A DNA stretch of 64,000 nucleotides from positions 2,092,501-2,156,500 of the forward strand of contig NZ_CP089928.1 in NCBI RefSeq assembly GCF_021290385.1. Direction: 5' to 3'. This DNA comes from Microbulbifer sp. YPW16 (GTDB taxonomy: Bacteria; Pseudomonadota; Gammaproteobacteria; Pseudomonadales; Cellvibrionaceae). Each line of letters opens with the position of its first letter. Within the stretch, counting starts at the first letter, position 1. Shown piece after piece: positions 46,349 to 53,711 of this stretch. Below the pieces are notes generated by a model. It had not been told where the DNA came from, searched no databases, and worked only from the letters and a program-made list of their open reading frames with translations. A program made the translations under genes and the position numbers.

Positions 46349-46642
46349 CTACCGCTCCGGATCGGCGTGCGCCTCAACAGCCACCGGCTTCCGCCCCCAC
46401 TGCTGGTAGCGTCCCGTCGCCGCCCAGGCTAGCAGTGCGAACCAGGCGATCCAGGAAGCGATGGCCGGGATGCAGGCGAGAAATATCTTCCCCGCATGGC
46501 GACGATTGGCCACCAGCGCCACCAGGGCCGGCAGGAACCAGACAGCCAGGAAAAACAGGACAAACAGCAGGCCCTTGAGCAGCCCCATGGACTGCAGCGA
46601 CTGCCAGAATTGCTGCACCAGCGCTTCAATATCGCTCATCAT
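46349..46642 (-). CDS. Superinfection-immunity-like small membrane protein
   Basis: 97 residues with two spans (about 21-43 and 52-75). The KGLLFVLFFLAVWFLPALVA and WIAWFALLAWAATG segments match the Imm_superinfect pattern named after phage T4 Imm, which blocks DNA entry of a second phage. Bacterial members are widespread and their role is mostly unknown. The start overlaps the stop of the upstream 68-residue protein (ATGATGA), so translation is coupled and both sit under the ECF-type promoter at 46873-46903. Confidence 0.78.
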   Translation of the reverse strand: MMSDIEALVQQFWQSLQSMGLLKGLLFVLFFLAVWFLPALVALVANRRHAGKIFLACIPAIASWIAWFALLAWAATGRYQQWGRKPVAVEAHADPER

Positions 46643-46845
46643 GCCTGCCCCCGGATTACATTGATTTCACCTGCCATTCCCGGGTCCCACACAAAGGGCT
46701 GAACCGGCTGCACAATGGCAACCCGCAGTCCGAAGCAGTTTTGCGGCGATTTATCCCCGGGACGCTCGGCAAGCCCCGCCATTGCAGCGGGCACGATAAG
46801 CGCCGGCAGGATTCCCAGCCAGATAATAGATCGGTTTGTTTTCAT
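46639..46845 (-). CDS. Small exported protein, 68 residues
   Basis: Start at 46845 with AAGGAG 6 nt upstream (MKTNRSIIWLGILPALIVP). A signal peptide ends near AAMAG, leaving a mature peptide of about 50 residues with one Cys (SPQNCFGLRVAIVQPVQPF). No family recognised. It is the first gene behind the second ECF-type promoter and is coupled to the superinfection-immunity-like gene. Confidence 0.7.
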   Translation of the reverse strand: MKTNRSIIWLGILPALIVPAAMAGLAERPGDKSPQNCFGLRVAIVQPVQPFVWDPGMAGEINVIRGQA

Positions 46846-46872
46846 GGTTTGCTCCTTGCTAAACATGTATTC

Positions 46873-46903
46873 CTACAGTCCCAGCGCAAAAACAAACCTT
46901 ACA
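46873..46903 (-). promoter_or_regulatory. Putative ECF-sigma promoter of the small exported-protein gene
   Basis: On the minus strand TGTAAG (46898-46903), a 19-bp spacer and CTGTAG (46873-46878) match exactly the boxes and spacing in front of the ECF sigma gene (48059-48089). Shared flanks include AAATTTGT before and ACTGTAG(A/G)A at the second box. It lies 27 bp before the ATG at 46845. Confidence 0.65.
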
Positions 46904-46917
46904 AATTTCTTCCCGGC

Positions 46918-47529
46918 TTAATGACTGAGCGACTCGATTACGCGCTTTTCGCGACCGGTCTGGCGCCAGACCAACAGGCTCCAGGCAACCATGACTGCAG
47001 TTATCGCCAGCACAGTTACCAGCGCACCGGGCGATAACAGGTTGAAGCCTGTATCGATGCCCCCGAACCTTTCGGCCAGCTCCCAGAGAATAAAGATCGA
47101 GATTTCCACGGCATACAACAACCAGGCGAAGCGCACGCCGCGGCGGCGGCGCTGGAGACGTAGCAGGGCAAGGTCCATGTACGCCTGTACGGATTCGCCA
47201 TGGGGCTCCATCAATCCCCGGCGATTAGCGATAGAAAAATTCAGGGCCCATACCACCAGCAAGAGGATTAGCGTCGCAAGCAGGATGTTCTCTGTGGATG
47301 CTGCGGAGAAGAGTCGCACCAGGGCAAACGTCACCAGGGCGATAGCAACCAGCCACTCGAGACCCGCGTTGATGCGCAGCCGGCGTTCCTGCCGACGCAC
47401 ATGCCGGATTATCTCTGCCCCTGCCGGCACTGGCCGGACCTGCTCCTGCCAGAGGTTCTCCAGACCGGACCAATCATCCGCCGGATCACGTCCCGGGTGG
47501 TCGTTCGCCTGATGGGGGTTATCGCTCAC
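46918..47529 (-). CDS. Membrane protein, putative anti-sigma factor
   Basis: The GTG at 47529 (GGGAG 6 nt upstream) gives 203 residues and overlaps the sigma gene end by 11 bp. The N-terminal 60 residues are cytosolic and contain DDWSGLENLWQEQ, followed by charged RRQERRLR. Four spans come next (about 70-85, 93-110, 145-160, 175-195). Overlap with an ECF sigma gene and this topology suggest an anti-sigma partner. It lacks a recognisable zinc HxxxCxxC motif, so the assignment rests on context. Confidence 0.65.
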   Translation of the reverse strand: MSDNPHQANDHPGRDPADDWSGLENLWQEQVRPVPAGAEIIRHVRRQERRLRINAGLEWLVAIALVTFALVRLFSAASTENILLATLILLLVVWALNFSIANRRGLMEPHGESVQAYMDLALLRLQRRRRGVRFAWLLYAVEISIFILWELAERFGGIDTGFNLLSPGALVTVLAITAVMVAWSLLVWRQTGREKRVIESLSH

Positions 47530-48022
47530 TGTGCTCTCCCAGCCGTTTCGACAGTCGCTGGCGGGCACGATTCAGGCGCACCGCCACATTGGATTCACTG
47601 ATACCCAGTACCTCGGCAATCTCGCTGTAACTGAGCCCCTCCAGCCGCAGGCTGATGACCTGGCGCAGACCCAGCGACAGTGCCTGCACCGCAGAGAGAA
47701 GTTGTTCTGACTGCCGCTGTCCTGCCAGCCGCTCGGCCGGGCCCGGCGCACTATCTGTCACACCTTCCAGCAACGTATCGTCCTGGTCCGGTCGCCGTCG
47801 GGCCAGCTCGGTAACACTGCGATTGTGCGCAATGCGGAAGATAAAGGTCTTCACACTGGACTCACCCCGAAAGCCCGGCAGCGCCCGCCAGATGGCCAGC
47901 CAGATGTCCTGCAACAGGTCATCCCGCTCCTCCGTGGTGCGGGCATAGGTCCCCGCGACACGAGCAATGCCCGCGCCGTAATCATTGAGAAGCTGCTGAA
48001 ACTGCGTGTCGCGGGCCTTCAA
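47519..48022 (-). CDS. ECF-type RNA polymerase sigma factor
   Basis: 167 residues from a TTG start with a perfect AAGGAG 5 nt upstream. Region 2 (ERDDLLQDIWLAIWRALPGFRGESSVKTFIFRIAHNR) and region 4 (LRLEGLSYSEIAEVLGISESNVAVRLNRARQRL) are clear. It directs polymerase to a stress or envelope regulon. Matching promoter-like boxes lie before its own gene and before the 68-residue exported protein, so autoregulation is likely. Partner: the overlapping membrane protein. Confidence 0.93.
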   Translation of the reverse strand: MKARDTQFQQLLNDYGAGIARVAGTYARTTEERDDLLQDIWLAIWRALPGFRGESSVKTFIFRIAHNRSVTELARRRPDQDDTLLEGVTDSAPGPAERLAGQRQSEQLLSAVQALSLGLRQVISLRLEGLSYSEIAEVLGISESNVAVRLNRARQRLSKRLGEHSER

Positions 48023-48058
48023 GGCTACTCCTTAACCCTTTCCTGGTGTCATCCGGTT

Positions 48059-48089
48059 CTACAGTACCGGCGGCGGCAAAAAGCTTACA
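48059..48089 (-). promoter_or_regulatory. Putative autoregulated ECF-sigma promoter
   Basis: Minus-strand TGTAAG (48084-48089), 19-bp spacer, CTGTAG (48059-48064), with AAATTTG upstream. The same boxes and spacing recur at 46873-46903. It lies 36 bp before the TTG start of the sigma gene. Confidence 0.65.
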
Positions 48090-48186
48090 CAAATTTTTGT
48101 CAGCCTGGCCGTGCCCGGCCAGCCCCGGCCGGGAAAGAGCTGGCTACACTGCTGGGGCACCAATTAATGAACCAGGGAGCGCAATA

Positions 48187-48609
48187 ATGAAGACCCTCTA
48201 TACCGCTGTCGCTACCGCCACCGGTGGCCGTGACGGCGAGGCCAAATCGTCCGACGGAAAACTTGCCGTCAAACTGGACGTGCCCGAGGAGATGGGCGGC
48301 AGTGGTGGCGACGGCACCAACCCGGAACAGCTCTTTGCTGCCGGCTACTCGGCCTGCTTTATCGGCGCCATGAAACATGTCGCCGACAAAGGGGGTCTGA
48401 AGCTGCCGGATGACACCAGTGTGCGCGCCGAGGTGGGCATCGGTCCGCAGGAGAAGGGTTTCGGGCTCGATATCGACCTTCACATCAGCCTGCCAGGCAT
48501 GGATGCGGACGAGGCGGAAAAAGTCGCCAACCGCGCCCATGAGGAGGTATGCCCCTACTCCAATGCCACCCGCGGCAATGTGGATGTACGCCTGCATATT
48601 GGCACCTGA
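48187..48609 (+). CDS. ohr: Organic hydroperoxide resistance protein (Ohr), copy 1
   Basis: 140 residues of the OsmC/Ohr fold starting MKTLYTAVATATGGRDG. The catalytic pair is Cys57 (AAGYSACFIGA) and Cys122 (EEVCPYSNATR), with Arg15 in TGGRDG. Ohr reduces organic and lipid hydroperoxides with lipoylated protein or thiols. The start at 48187 has GGGAG upstream; the longer frame before it is not supported. ohrR and a second ohr follow on the same strand. No copy of the 12-bp operator palindrome precedes this copy. Confidence 0.95.
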   Translation: MKTLYTAVATATGGRDGEAKSSDGKLAVKLDVPEEMGGSGGDGTNPEQLFAAGYSACFIGAMKHVADKGGLKLPDDTSVRAEVGIGPQEKGFGLDIDLHISLPGMDADEAEKVANRAHEEVCPYSNATRGNVDVRLHIGT

Positions 48610-48757
48610 ATCCATTCCGGAAAGCTGCCGGAGGACACCCTGGACAACAAGCCCCAGAGAAGCCTTCGGCAGGGAGTATGCCGAAAGACTGTGTACAAGT
48701 GCCGGGCGGCCTGCTTTACACTTGCGGTCCCAGATTGCTGTAAGGTTCCGGCACCCC

Positions 48758-49204
48758 ATGCCCAGATCCAAAGATGATGACCTCAGGCTCGACAACCAGC
48801 TCTGCTTCAGTCTCTACTCCACGTCGCTGGCAATGGGCAAGCTGTACAAGCCGATCCTGGATGAGCTGGGCCTCACCTACCCGCAATACCTGATGATGAT
48901 GGTGCTGTGGGAGCGGGACGGCATCACCGCCACTGAGCTCAGCGCCCGCCTGATGCAGGACAAGGGTGCCCTGAGCCCGGTAATCCGCCGGCTGGAAACC
49001 CAGGGACTGATCGATCGCCGGCGCGACCCGGAGGACGACCGCCGGGTGCTGATCCTGCTGTCGGCAGCGGGCAGGAAGCTGCAGCGGCAGGCCAGGGATG
49101 TTCCCGAACGCATTTTCTGCATCAGCGGACTCGATGAGAAAACTGCGCGCAAACTGAAGCAGCAGCTGGATTCGCTGCGCGACACCATCAATACCCATCT
49201 CTGA
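48758..49204 (+). CDS. ohrR: MarR-family organic peroxide sensor OhrR
   Basis: 148 residues. MarR winged helix: LTYPQYLMMMVLWERDGITATEL, LEQDKGALSPVIRRLE-like recognition helix and the wing RRRDPEDDRRVLI. The sensing Cys16 is in LDNQLCFSLY. A second Cys121 (RIFCISG) lies 105 residues later, the same spacing as Cys22/Cys127 of the two-Cys Xanthomonas OhrR. This predicts a disulfide switch. It lies between the two ohr genes. Confidence 0.93.
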   Translation: MPRSKDDDLRLDNQLCFSLYSTSLAMGKLYKPILDELGLTYPQYLMMMVLWERDGITATELSARLMQDKGALSPVIRRLETQGLIDRRRDPEDDRRVLILLSAAGRKLQRQARDVPERIFCISGLDEKTARKLKQQLDSLRDTINTHL

Positions 49205-49254
49205 CACCGGAACCGACCCCCGCCCGGGACTATCGCGTTCATAGTCACATTTAA

Positions 49255-49281
49255 TTATCGCGATAACTGTTATCGCGATAA
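49255..49281 (+). promoter_or_regulatory. Double 12-bp palindrome upstream of the second ohr gene
   Basis: TTATCGCGATAA occurs twice (49255-49266 and 49270-49281), separated by CTG. Each copy is a perfect palindrome. A weaker TATCGCG match lies at about 49231. It is the best candidate for the OhrR operator, about 75 bp before the ohr start codon. Confidence 0.65.
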
Positions 49282-49356
49282 CCTTCTCCCGAATTCAAGG
49301 CTGGCGCGAGCAACAGCGCATCGCGCCACAACCCGACCCAGAGAAGAGATGAAATC

Positions 49357-49776
49357 ATGAAAGTACTCTACAAAGCTTCAGCCACAGCAACCGGCGGACG
49401 TGACGGCAAGGCCGTTTCCTCGGATGGGGTGCTGGACGTCAACCTGGCCACCCCGAAAGAGCTGGGTGGTGCTGGTGGTGAGGCCACCAACCCGGAACAA
49501 CTGTTCGCTGCGGGCTATTCCGCCTGCTTTATCGGCGCATTGAAATTTGTCGGCGGCCAGACCAGGGTCACGGTGCCAGCAGAGACCAATGTGCGCGGTG
49601 AAGTGGGCATTGGCCAGGTGGAAGGTGGCTTCGGCCTCGATGTGGACCTGCATGTAAACCTGCCCGGCCTGGAGCAGGCGGAGGCAGAACAACTGGTCGA
49701 GCGCGCACACGAGGTCTGCCCCTACTCCAACGCCACCCGCAGCAACATCGAAGTACGCTTGCACGTAACCACCTGA
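49357..49776 (+). CDS. ohr: Organic hydroperoxide resistance protein (Ohr), copy 2
   Basis: 139 residues, close to copy 1 in most of its length (YTA/KASATATGGRDGKA, TNPEQLFAAGYSACFIGA). Catalytic Cys57 and Cys121 and Arg15 are all present. The double palindrome ahead of it suggests that this copy is the peroxide-inducible one, with copy 1 under other control. Confidence 0.95.
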   Translation: MKVLYKASATATGGRDGKAVSSDGVLDVNLATPKELGGAGGEATNPEQLFAAGYSACFIGALKFVGGQTRVTVPAETNVRGEVGIGQVEGGFGLDVDLHVNLPGLEQAEAEQLVERAHEVCPYSNATRSNIEVRLHVTT

Positions 49777-50213
49777 CGCCCGCAGAGCACCCCCAGCGGG
49801 CCGGGCACAGTCGTCACTGCAATTCCAGCATTGTCACTGTTGCCCGGCCTGCTGACTCGTGTTTTACCGTCGCGACAGGATCCCGCAATAACTTCGCAGG
49901 TCTGCTATATCGGCCCCTTTGCCTTGCGGGGCAAAATACCCGGGCTGAAATAGGCCGTCTCGCGTCACCCTCTCCCCGAGAAGCCAGCAATGTCAAACAA
50001 GTCCTGCCCCGGGGACATCAACGACCAGTCCAACCTGGGGCAGGTGCCCCCTGGCGATGAGAGGAAATTTGCAGCGGGACTGATTCGTGGACTGGTAGTA
50101 CCGGTGAATGTGACAGCCCCGGGCAAACGAAAGAATTTTTCAGTGGCCGATGAAACAATCGGGCACTTTACTTACTCCAAGGCAATACTTACCGATCGAA
50201 AGGAGGCAATGGG
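49777..50213. other. Gap after ohr copy 2
   Basis: No firm gene. A 79-codon frame at 49990-50229 (MSNKSCPGDINDQS...) has only a weak GAGAAG site and an unremarkable composition, and its end overlaps the better-supported small ORF at 50214. A weak GCCCC/GGGGC hairpin lies near 49913-49932 on the plus strand. Confidence 0.4.
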
Positions 50214-50339
50214 ATGCAAGCAACCCTGAGAAATGCCGGGCGGCCATGGAAAAAGCTGCTGAACACGTGGCCATCGGTCGTCCTGCTGGCAGCCACCATT
50301 TTATTTACCGCATTACCGGCGCTGTCATCAGCGGGCTGA
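50214..50339 (+). CDS. Possible 41-residue single-span membrane protein
   Basis: A perfect AAGGAGG stands 7 nt before an ATG that opens 41 codons. The product has a basic N-terminus (MQATLRNAGRPWKKLL) and one hydrophobic helix (about residues 21-36, VVLLAATILFTALPAL) ending near ALSSAG, like a signal peptide or single-span protein. It faces the hutG gene end. Ribosome site and composition are the only evidence. Confidence 0.45.
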   Translation: MQATLRNAGRPWKKLLNTWPSVVLLAATILFTALPALSSAG

Positions 50340-50391
50340 ACGCCGCCCGCTGCAGGTGTCATCCCAGGCCCGTACCCGAGCCTGGTACCAT

Positions 50392-51351
50392 TTATTTTGC
50401 AGCGGCAGCCCCATTGGCAATCTGGAAACCGATCCGGGCCGCCGTGCGCGCGGCGTGATCCTCGATATCGAAGTAGGGATTGAATTCGGCCATATCCGCC
50501 AGGCACACCTTGCCGGATTCCAGCACAGTATCCAGCAGCGGCTCGAACAGCTCCAGCGGCACACCGCGGGCAGAAGGGGCACTGACCGCCGGCATCACCG
50601 CCGCCGGGAAGACATCCAGGCAGACCGTTAAATAAACCAGGTCCACCCCGCCGATAAAGCCCTCGATAATTTCCCGCACATTGTCCAGGTTCCAGGGGGT
50701 GATTTCCCGGTCGCGGATAACCTGCGCACCGAGTTCGTCCGCGCGGTTATAGAGTGCCGGCGTGTTGGCATTGTCGGCGGCGCCCACACACAGGTAATTA
50801 AACGGCTTGCCGTTAATCTCACACTGTTCTGCAATCTGGTAGAAAGGCGTCCCGGATGAACCTTTCGGCGCGGGAATACGCAGGTCCAGGTGGGCATCAA
50901 AATTGATGATCCCCAGGGTCTTGTCCCGGTGCAGCTCGCGCATCCAGCGGGCTACGCCCTGGTAACTGCCGTAGGCAATCTCGTGGCCGCCACCCAGGAC
51001 CAGTGGAAAGTGCCCGCCGTCCAGCAACTCGGTGACCCGTGCACCCAGCAGCGACTGGGCGGATTCCAGGTCCTCTTTTTCCACGCGCACATTGCCGGCA
51101 TCGTACAGTGGGGCGTCAAACGTGGCCGGCAGGTTGGCCATGGCCAGGCGCAGGATACGTGGCCCCTTGGCAGCACCGATGCGGCCCTTGTTACGGCGCA
51201 CCCCTTCATCGGAAGAAAAACCCAGGATCGCAAGCCCGGGCGCGCTGTCCAGCTGCAGCGGGGTGATGCGCTGGTGCCAGCGCTCGCCCGCCTTGCCGTC
51301 CTCGGAGTCGGTACGACCACTCCACAGGCGCATATCAGCCAGCTGTAACAT
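50392..51351 (-). CDS. hutG: Formimidoylglutamase (arginase family)
   Basis: 319 residues from ATG 51351, with GGAGG 5 nt upstream; the longer frame overlaps hutI and is not needed. Mn-binding motifs of the ureohydrolase fold: GGGHEIAYG, NFDAHLDLR and CLDVFPAAVMPAVSAP. It hydrolyses N-formimidoyl-L-glutamate to glutamate and formamide, the last hut step. It overlaps the hutI end by 17 bp, so the two are translated together. Confidence 0.93.
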   Translation of the reverse strand: MLQLADMRLWSGRTDSEDGKAGERWHQRITPLQLDSAPGLAILGFSSDEGVRRNKGRIGAAKGPRILRLAMANLPATFDAPLYDAGNVRVEKEDLESAQSLLGARVTELLDGGHFPLVLGGGHEIAYGSYQGVARWMRELHRDKTLGIINFDAHLDLRIPAPKGSSGTPFYQIAEQCEINGKPFNYLCVGAADNANTPALYNRADELGAQVIRDREITPWNLDNVREIIEGFIGGVDLVYLTVCLDVFPAAVMPAVSAPSARGVPLELFEPLLDTVLESGKVCLADMAEFNPYFDIEDHAARTAARIGFQIANGAAAAK

Positions 51352-52564
51352 TCTTACCTCCAAAGAAAATCCCGGTCGGCTTGATGGCCCCGTATTCATA
51401 GGCCAGCTGGTCCGGTGTATCCATGGGCCACAGCACCATGTCCGCACGCAGCCCTGCACGCAGGACCCCGCGTGAGCAGCACAGGCCCAGCGCCCGCGCC
51501 GCAGAGCGGGTCACCCCGGCAAGCGCTTCCGCCGGTGTCAGGCCGAACAGGTTGCAGCCCATGTTCATCATCAGGCGCAGGGACGCGATGGGGCAACTGC
51601 CCGGGTTGAGGTCCGTGGACAGCGCCATGCTGACCCCGGATGCGCGCAGCTTGTCCACTGGCGGCACCCGCGTCTCCCGCAGGGTATAGAAAGCGCCGGG
51701 CAACAACACTGCCACGGTTCCGTTTTCGGCCATTGCGGCCACATCCATATCGGTAATGTACTCGATGTGGTCCACCGACAGGGCGCCGGCTTTCGCCGCC
51801 ATACTGGTGGCGCCGGAGCTGCTCAACTGCTCGGCATGTGCCTTGACCGGCAGGCCCAGCTCACTGGCACACTCAATCACCCGCTGGCACTGCTCCACCG
51901 AAAAGGCGATGGATTCACAGAACATATCCACCGCATCCGCGAGCTGTTCCTTCGCCACTGCCGGCAGGATCTCCCCGCACACCAGGTCGATGTATTCATC
52001 GGCGCGGCCGTCGTATTCCGGCGGCAGCGCATGGGCGGCCAGGCAGGTGGTGACGATGTCCACCGGGTAGTGCTGCGCCAGCCGGCGCGCGGTGCGCAGC
52101 TGCTTCAATTCAGTATCCAGCTCCAGGCCGTAACCGGACTTCACCTCTATGGTAGTGACACCCTCGGACAAGAGTGCCTTCAGGCGCGGCTCCGCACCGT
52201 GGTAAAGCTGCTCGGCACTGGCCGCGCGGGTGGCGCGCACCGTCGACAGGATGCCCCCACCGGCACGGGCGACCTCCTCATAGCTCTCGCCACCCAGCCG
52301 CCGGGCAAATTCGGAGGCACGGTGACCGCCGTAAACCAGGTGGGTATGGCAGTCCACCAGCCCCGGTGTCAGCCATTGGCCCTCGCCGTCGATGACCTGG
52401 TCGGCGGCGCACTCGGGCAGCTCCCGGCGCGGCCCGATCCAGACAATCCGGCCACCGGTAACCGCCACCGCGGCATCTTCCACGGCGCCGTAGCCACCGG
52501 GCAGGGACGGATCCATGGTGGCGGCATTTACATTGCTGATCAGCAGGTCGCAGCGTTCAGTCAT
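51335..52564 (-). CDS. hutI: Imidazolonepropionase
   Basis: 409 residues of the amidohydrolase superfamily. Metal ligands and signature: GLVDCHTHLVYGGHRASEFARR, GYGLELDTELKQLR, VKAHAEQLSSSGAT, and STDLNPGSCP. It opens imidazolone propionate to N-formimidoyl-L-glutamate. Start ATG at 52564 with GGAA upstream. Divergent from hutC, with the HutC-type operator in between. Confidence 0.96.
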   Translation of the reverse strand: MTERCDLLISNVNAATMDPSLPGGYGAVEDAAVAVTGGRIVWIGPRRELPECAADQVIDGEGQWLTPGLVDCHTHLVYGGHRASEFARRLGGESYEEVARAGGGILSTVRATRAASAEQLYHGAEPRLKALLSEGVTTIEVKSGYGLELDTELKQLRTARRLAQHYPVDIVTTCLAAHALPPEYDGRADEYIDLVCGEILPAVAKEQLADAVDMFCESIAFSVEQCQRVIECASELGLPVKAHAEQLSSSGATSMAAKAGALSVDHIEYITDMDVAAMAENGTVAVLLPGAFYTLRETRVPPVDKLRASGVSMALSTDLNPGSCPIASLRLMMNMGCNLFGLTPAEALAGVTRSAARALGLCCSRGVLRAGLRADMVLWPMDTPDQLAYEYGAIKPTGIFFGGKNVTAG

Positions 52565-52716
52565 AGGTATTCCATCAGGCGGCGCTATCGGCCGCGATTC
52601 CCATTAACGATAGTTCGATACCGGTCACTTGGCGCAATTCACATCATATGACTGCGCCCCCGACCACAGTCCAGCGGGCAGCTTGACAGCCATCGGCGGC
52701 AAATCCATAGTAGCAA

Positions 52717-52740
52717 CTTGTATATACAAGAATATACAAG
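52717..52740. promoter_or_regulatory. HutC operator in the hutI-hutC gap
   Basis: CTTGTATATACAAG (52717-52730) is a perfect 14-bp palindrome of the HutC type. A partial copy TATACAAG follows at 52733-52740. It lies between the divergent hutIG and hutC-hutU-hutH arms and can repress both until urocanate accumulates. Confidence 0.85.
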
Positions 52741-52813
52741 CAAGACATGCACTGTACCTGAGCCCATGAATACTGCAAGAGAGCCCTCAACGCCAAACAA
52801 GGAGCCTTCAGCT

Positions 52814-53539
52814 ATGGGTAAAGAACCCTCAGCCCAGGACAGGGAACCCCGATATGCCGCCATCAAGCGGCATATCCGCGACAAGGTCGAGTGCGGCGAA
52901 TGGCCGGTGCACTTTCGCGTGCCCTCCGAAAACCACCTGGCGCGGGAGTTCGGCGTCAGCCGCATGACCGCGCGCCGCGCCCTGAGTGAGCTCACCGACG
53001 AGGGCGTGCTGATGCGAACCCAGGGTCTGGGCACCTTCGTCGCCGAGCCGGTGCCGGCAGGGTCACTGCTGGAGGTACGCAACATCGCCGACGAGGTTTC
53101 CGCCCGCGGCCACAGCTACAGCAGCACTATCCTGTTGCTCGAGGAGACCGAAGCATCAGCAGGTGTGGCGCGGGCACTGGGCCTGGCAGAGGGTGCGCGG
53201 GTCTTCCACTCGGTGATTGTGCACCGCGACAACGACCTGCCGATCCAGTGGGAGGAGCGCTATACCAACCCGGAACTGGCGCCCGACTACCTGGGACAGG
53301 ATTTCAGCCGTGTCACCCCCAATGCCTACCTGACCAGGGTGGCACCGCTGACCGAGGCGGACACCACCGTGGAGGCGATCGCCGCGGGAGACGAAATCGC
53401 CGGCGCCCTGCAAGTGGAGACCGGCAACGCCTGCCTGCAGATCTGGCGCCGCACCATGAGCCGCTCCGGGATTGTCAGCTTTGCGCGCCTGGTGCACCCG
53501 GGCAGCCGCTACCGGCTGGGGGCACAGCTGCGTTTCTAG
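52814..53539 (+). CDS. hutC: Histidine utilization repressor
   Basis: The ATG at 52814 follows AAGGAG by 9 nt and gives 241 residues; an ATG at 52766 without a ribosome site would add an EPS-repeat extension. GntR winged helix (about 12-80: YAAIKRHIRDKVECGEW, HLAREFGVSRMTARRALSEL, GLGTFVAEP) and a UTRA ligand domain (about 95-235). HutC releases its operator on binding urocanate. It precedes hutU and hutH on the same strand. Confidence 0.93.
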   Translation: MGKEPSAQDREPRYAAIKRHIRDKVECGEWPVHFRVPSENHLAREFGVSRMTARRALSELTDEGVLMRTQGLGTFVAEPVPAGSLLEVRNIADEVSARGHSYSSTILLLEETEASAGVARALGLAEGARVFHSVIVHRDNDLPIQWEERYTNPELAPDYLGQDFSRVTPNAYLTRVAPLTEADTTVEAIAAGDEIAGALQVETGNACLQIWRRTMSRSGIVSFARLVHPGSRYRLGAQLRF

Positions 53540-53549
53540 AGATTTTCTA

Positions 53550-53639
53550 TAGGGGCGAACCTTGTGTTTGCCCCGGCCGCGGTGGGCACATCGGCCCATT
53601 GGCAATCTCGAACCCGGGCGAACACAAGGTTCGCCCCTA
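53550..53639. repeat. Long inverted repeat, family B (hutC-hutU gap)
   Basis: TAGGGGCGAACCTTGTGTTT and its inverse AACACAAGGTTCGCCCCTA flank a 40-bp centre. A related copy is at 62073-62148. Composition differs from families A and C. Confidence 0.8.
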
Positions 53640-53711
53640 CACGCAATCCTCGTCATCCCGGTGCAGTCCGGAAAGACGAAAGAAAAGTTATCAATATTTC
53701 GTGAGGCAGAT

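Noticed and set aside
49990..50229. 79-codon frame after ohr copy 2
   Set aside because: Weak ribosome site and unremarkable composition; its end overlaps the better-supported small frame at 50214.
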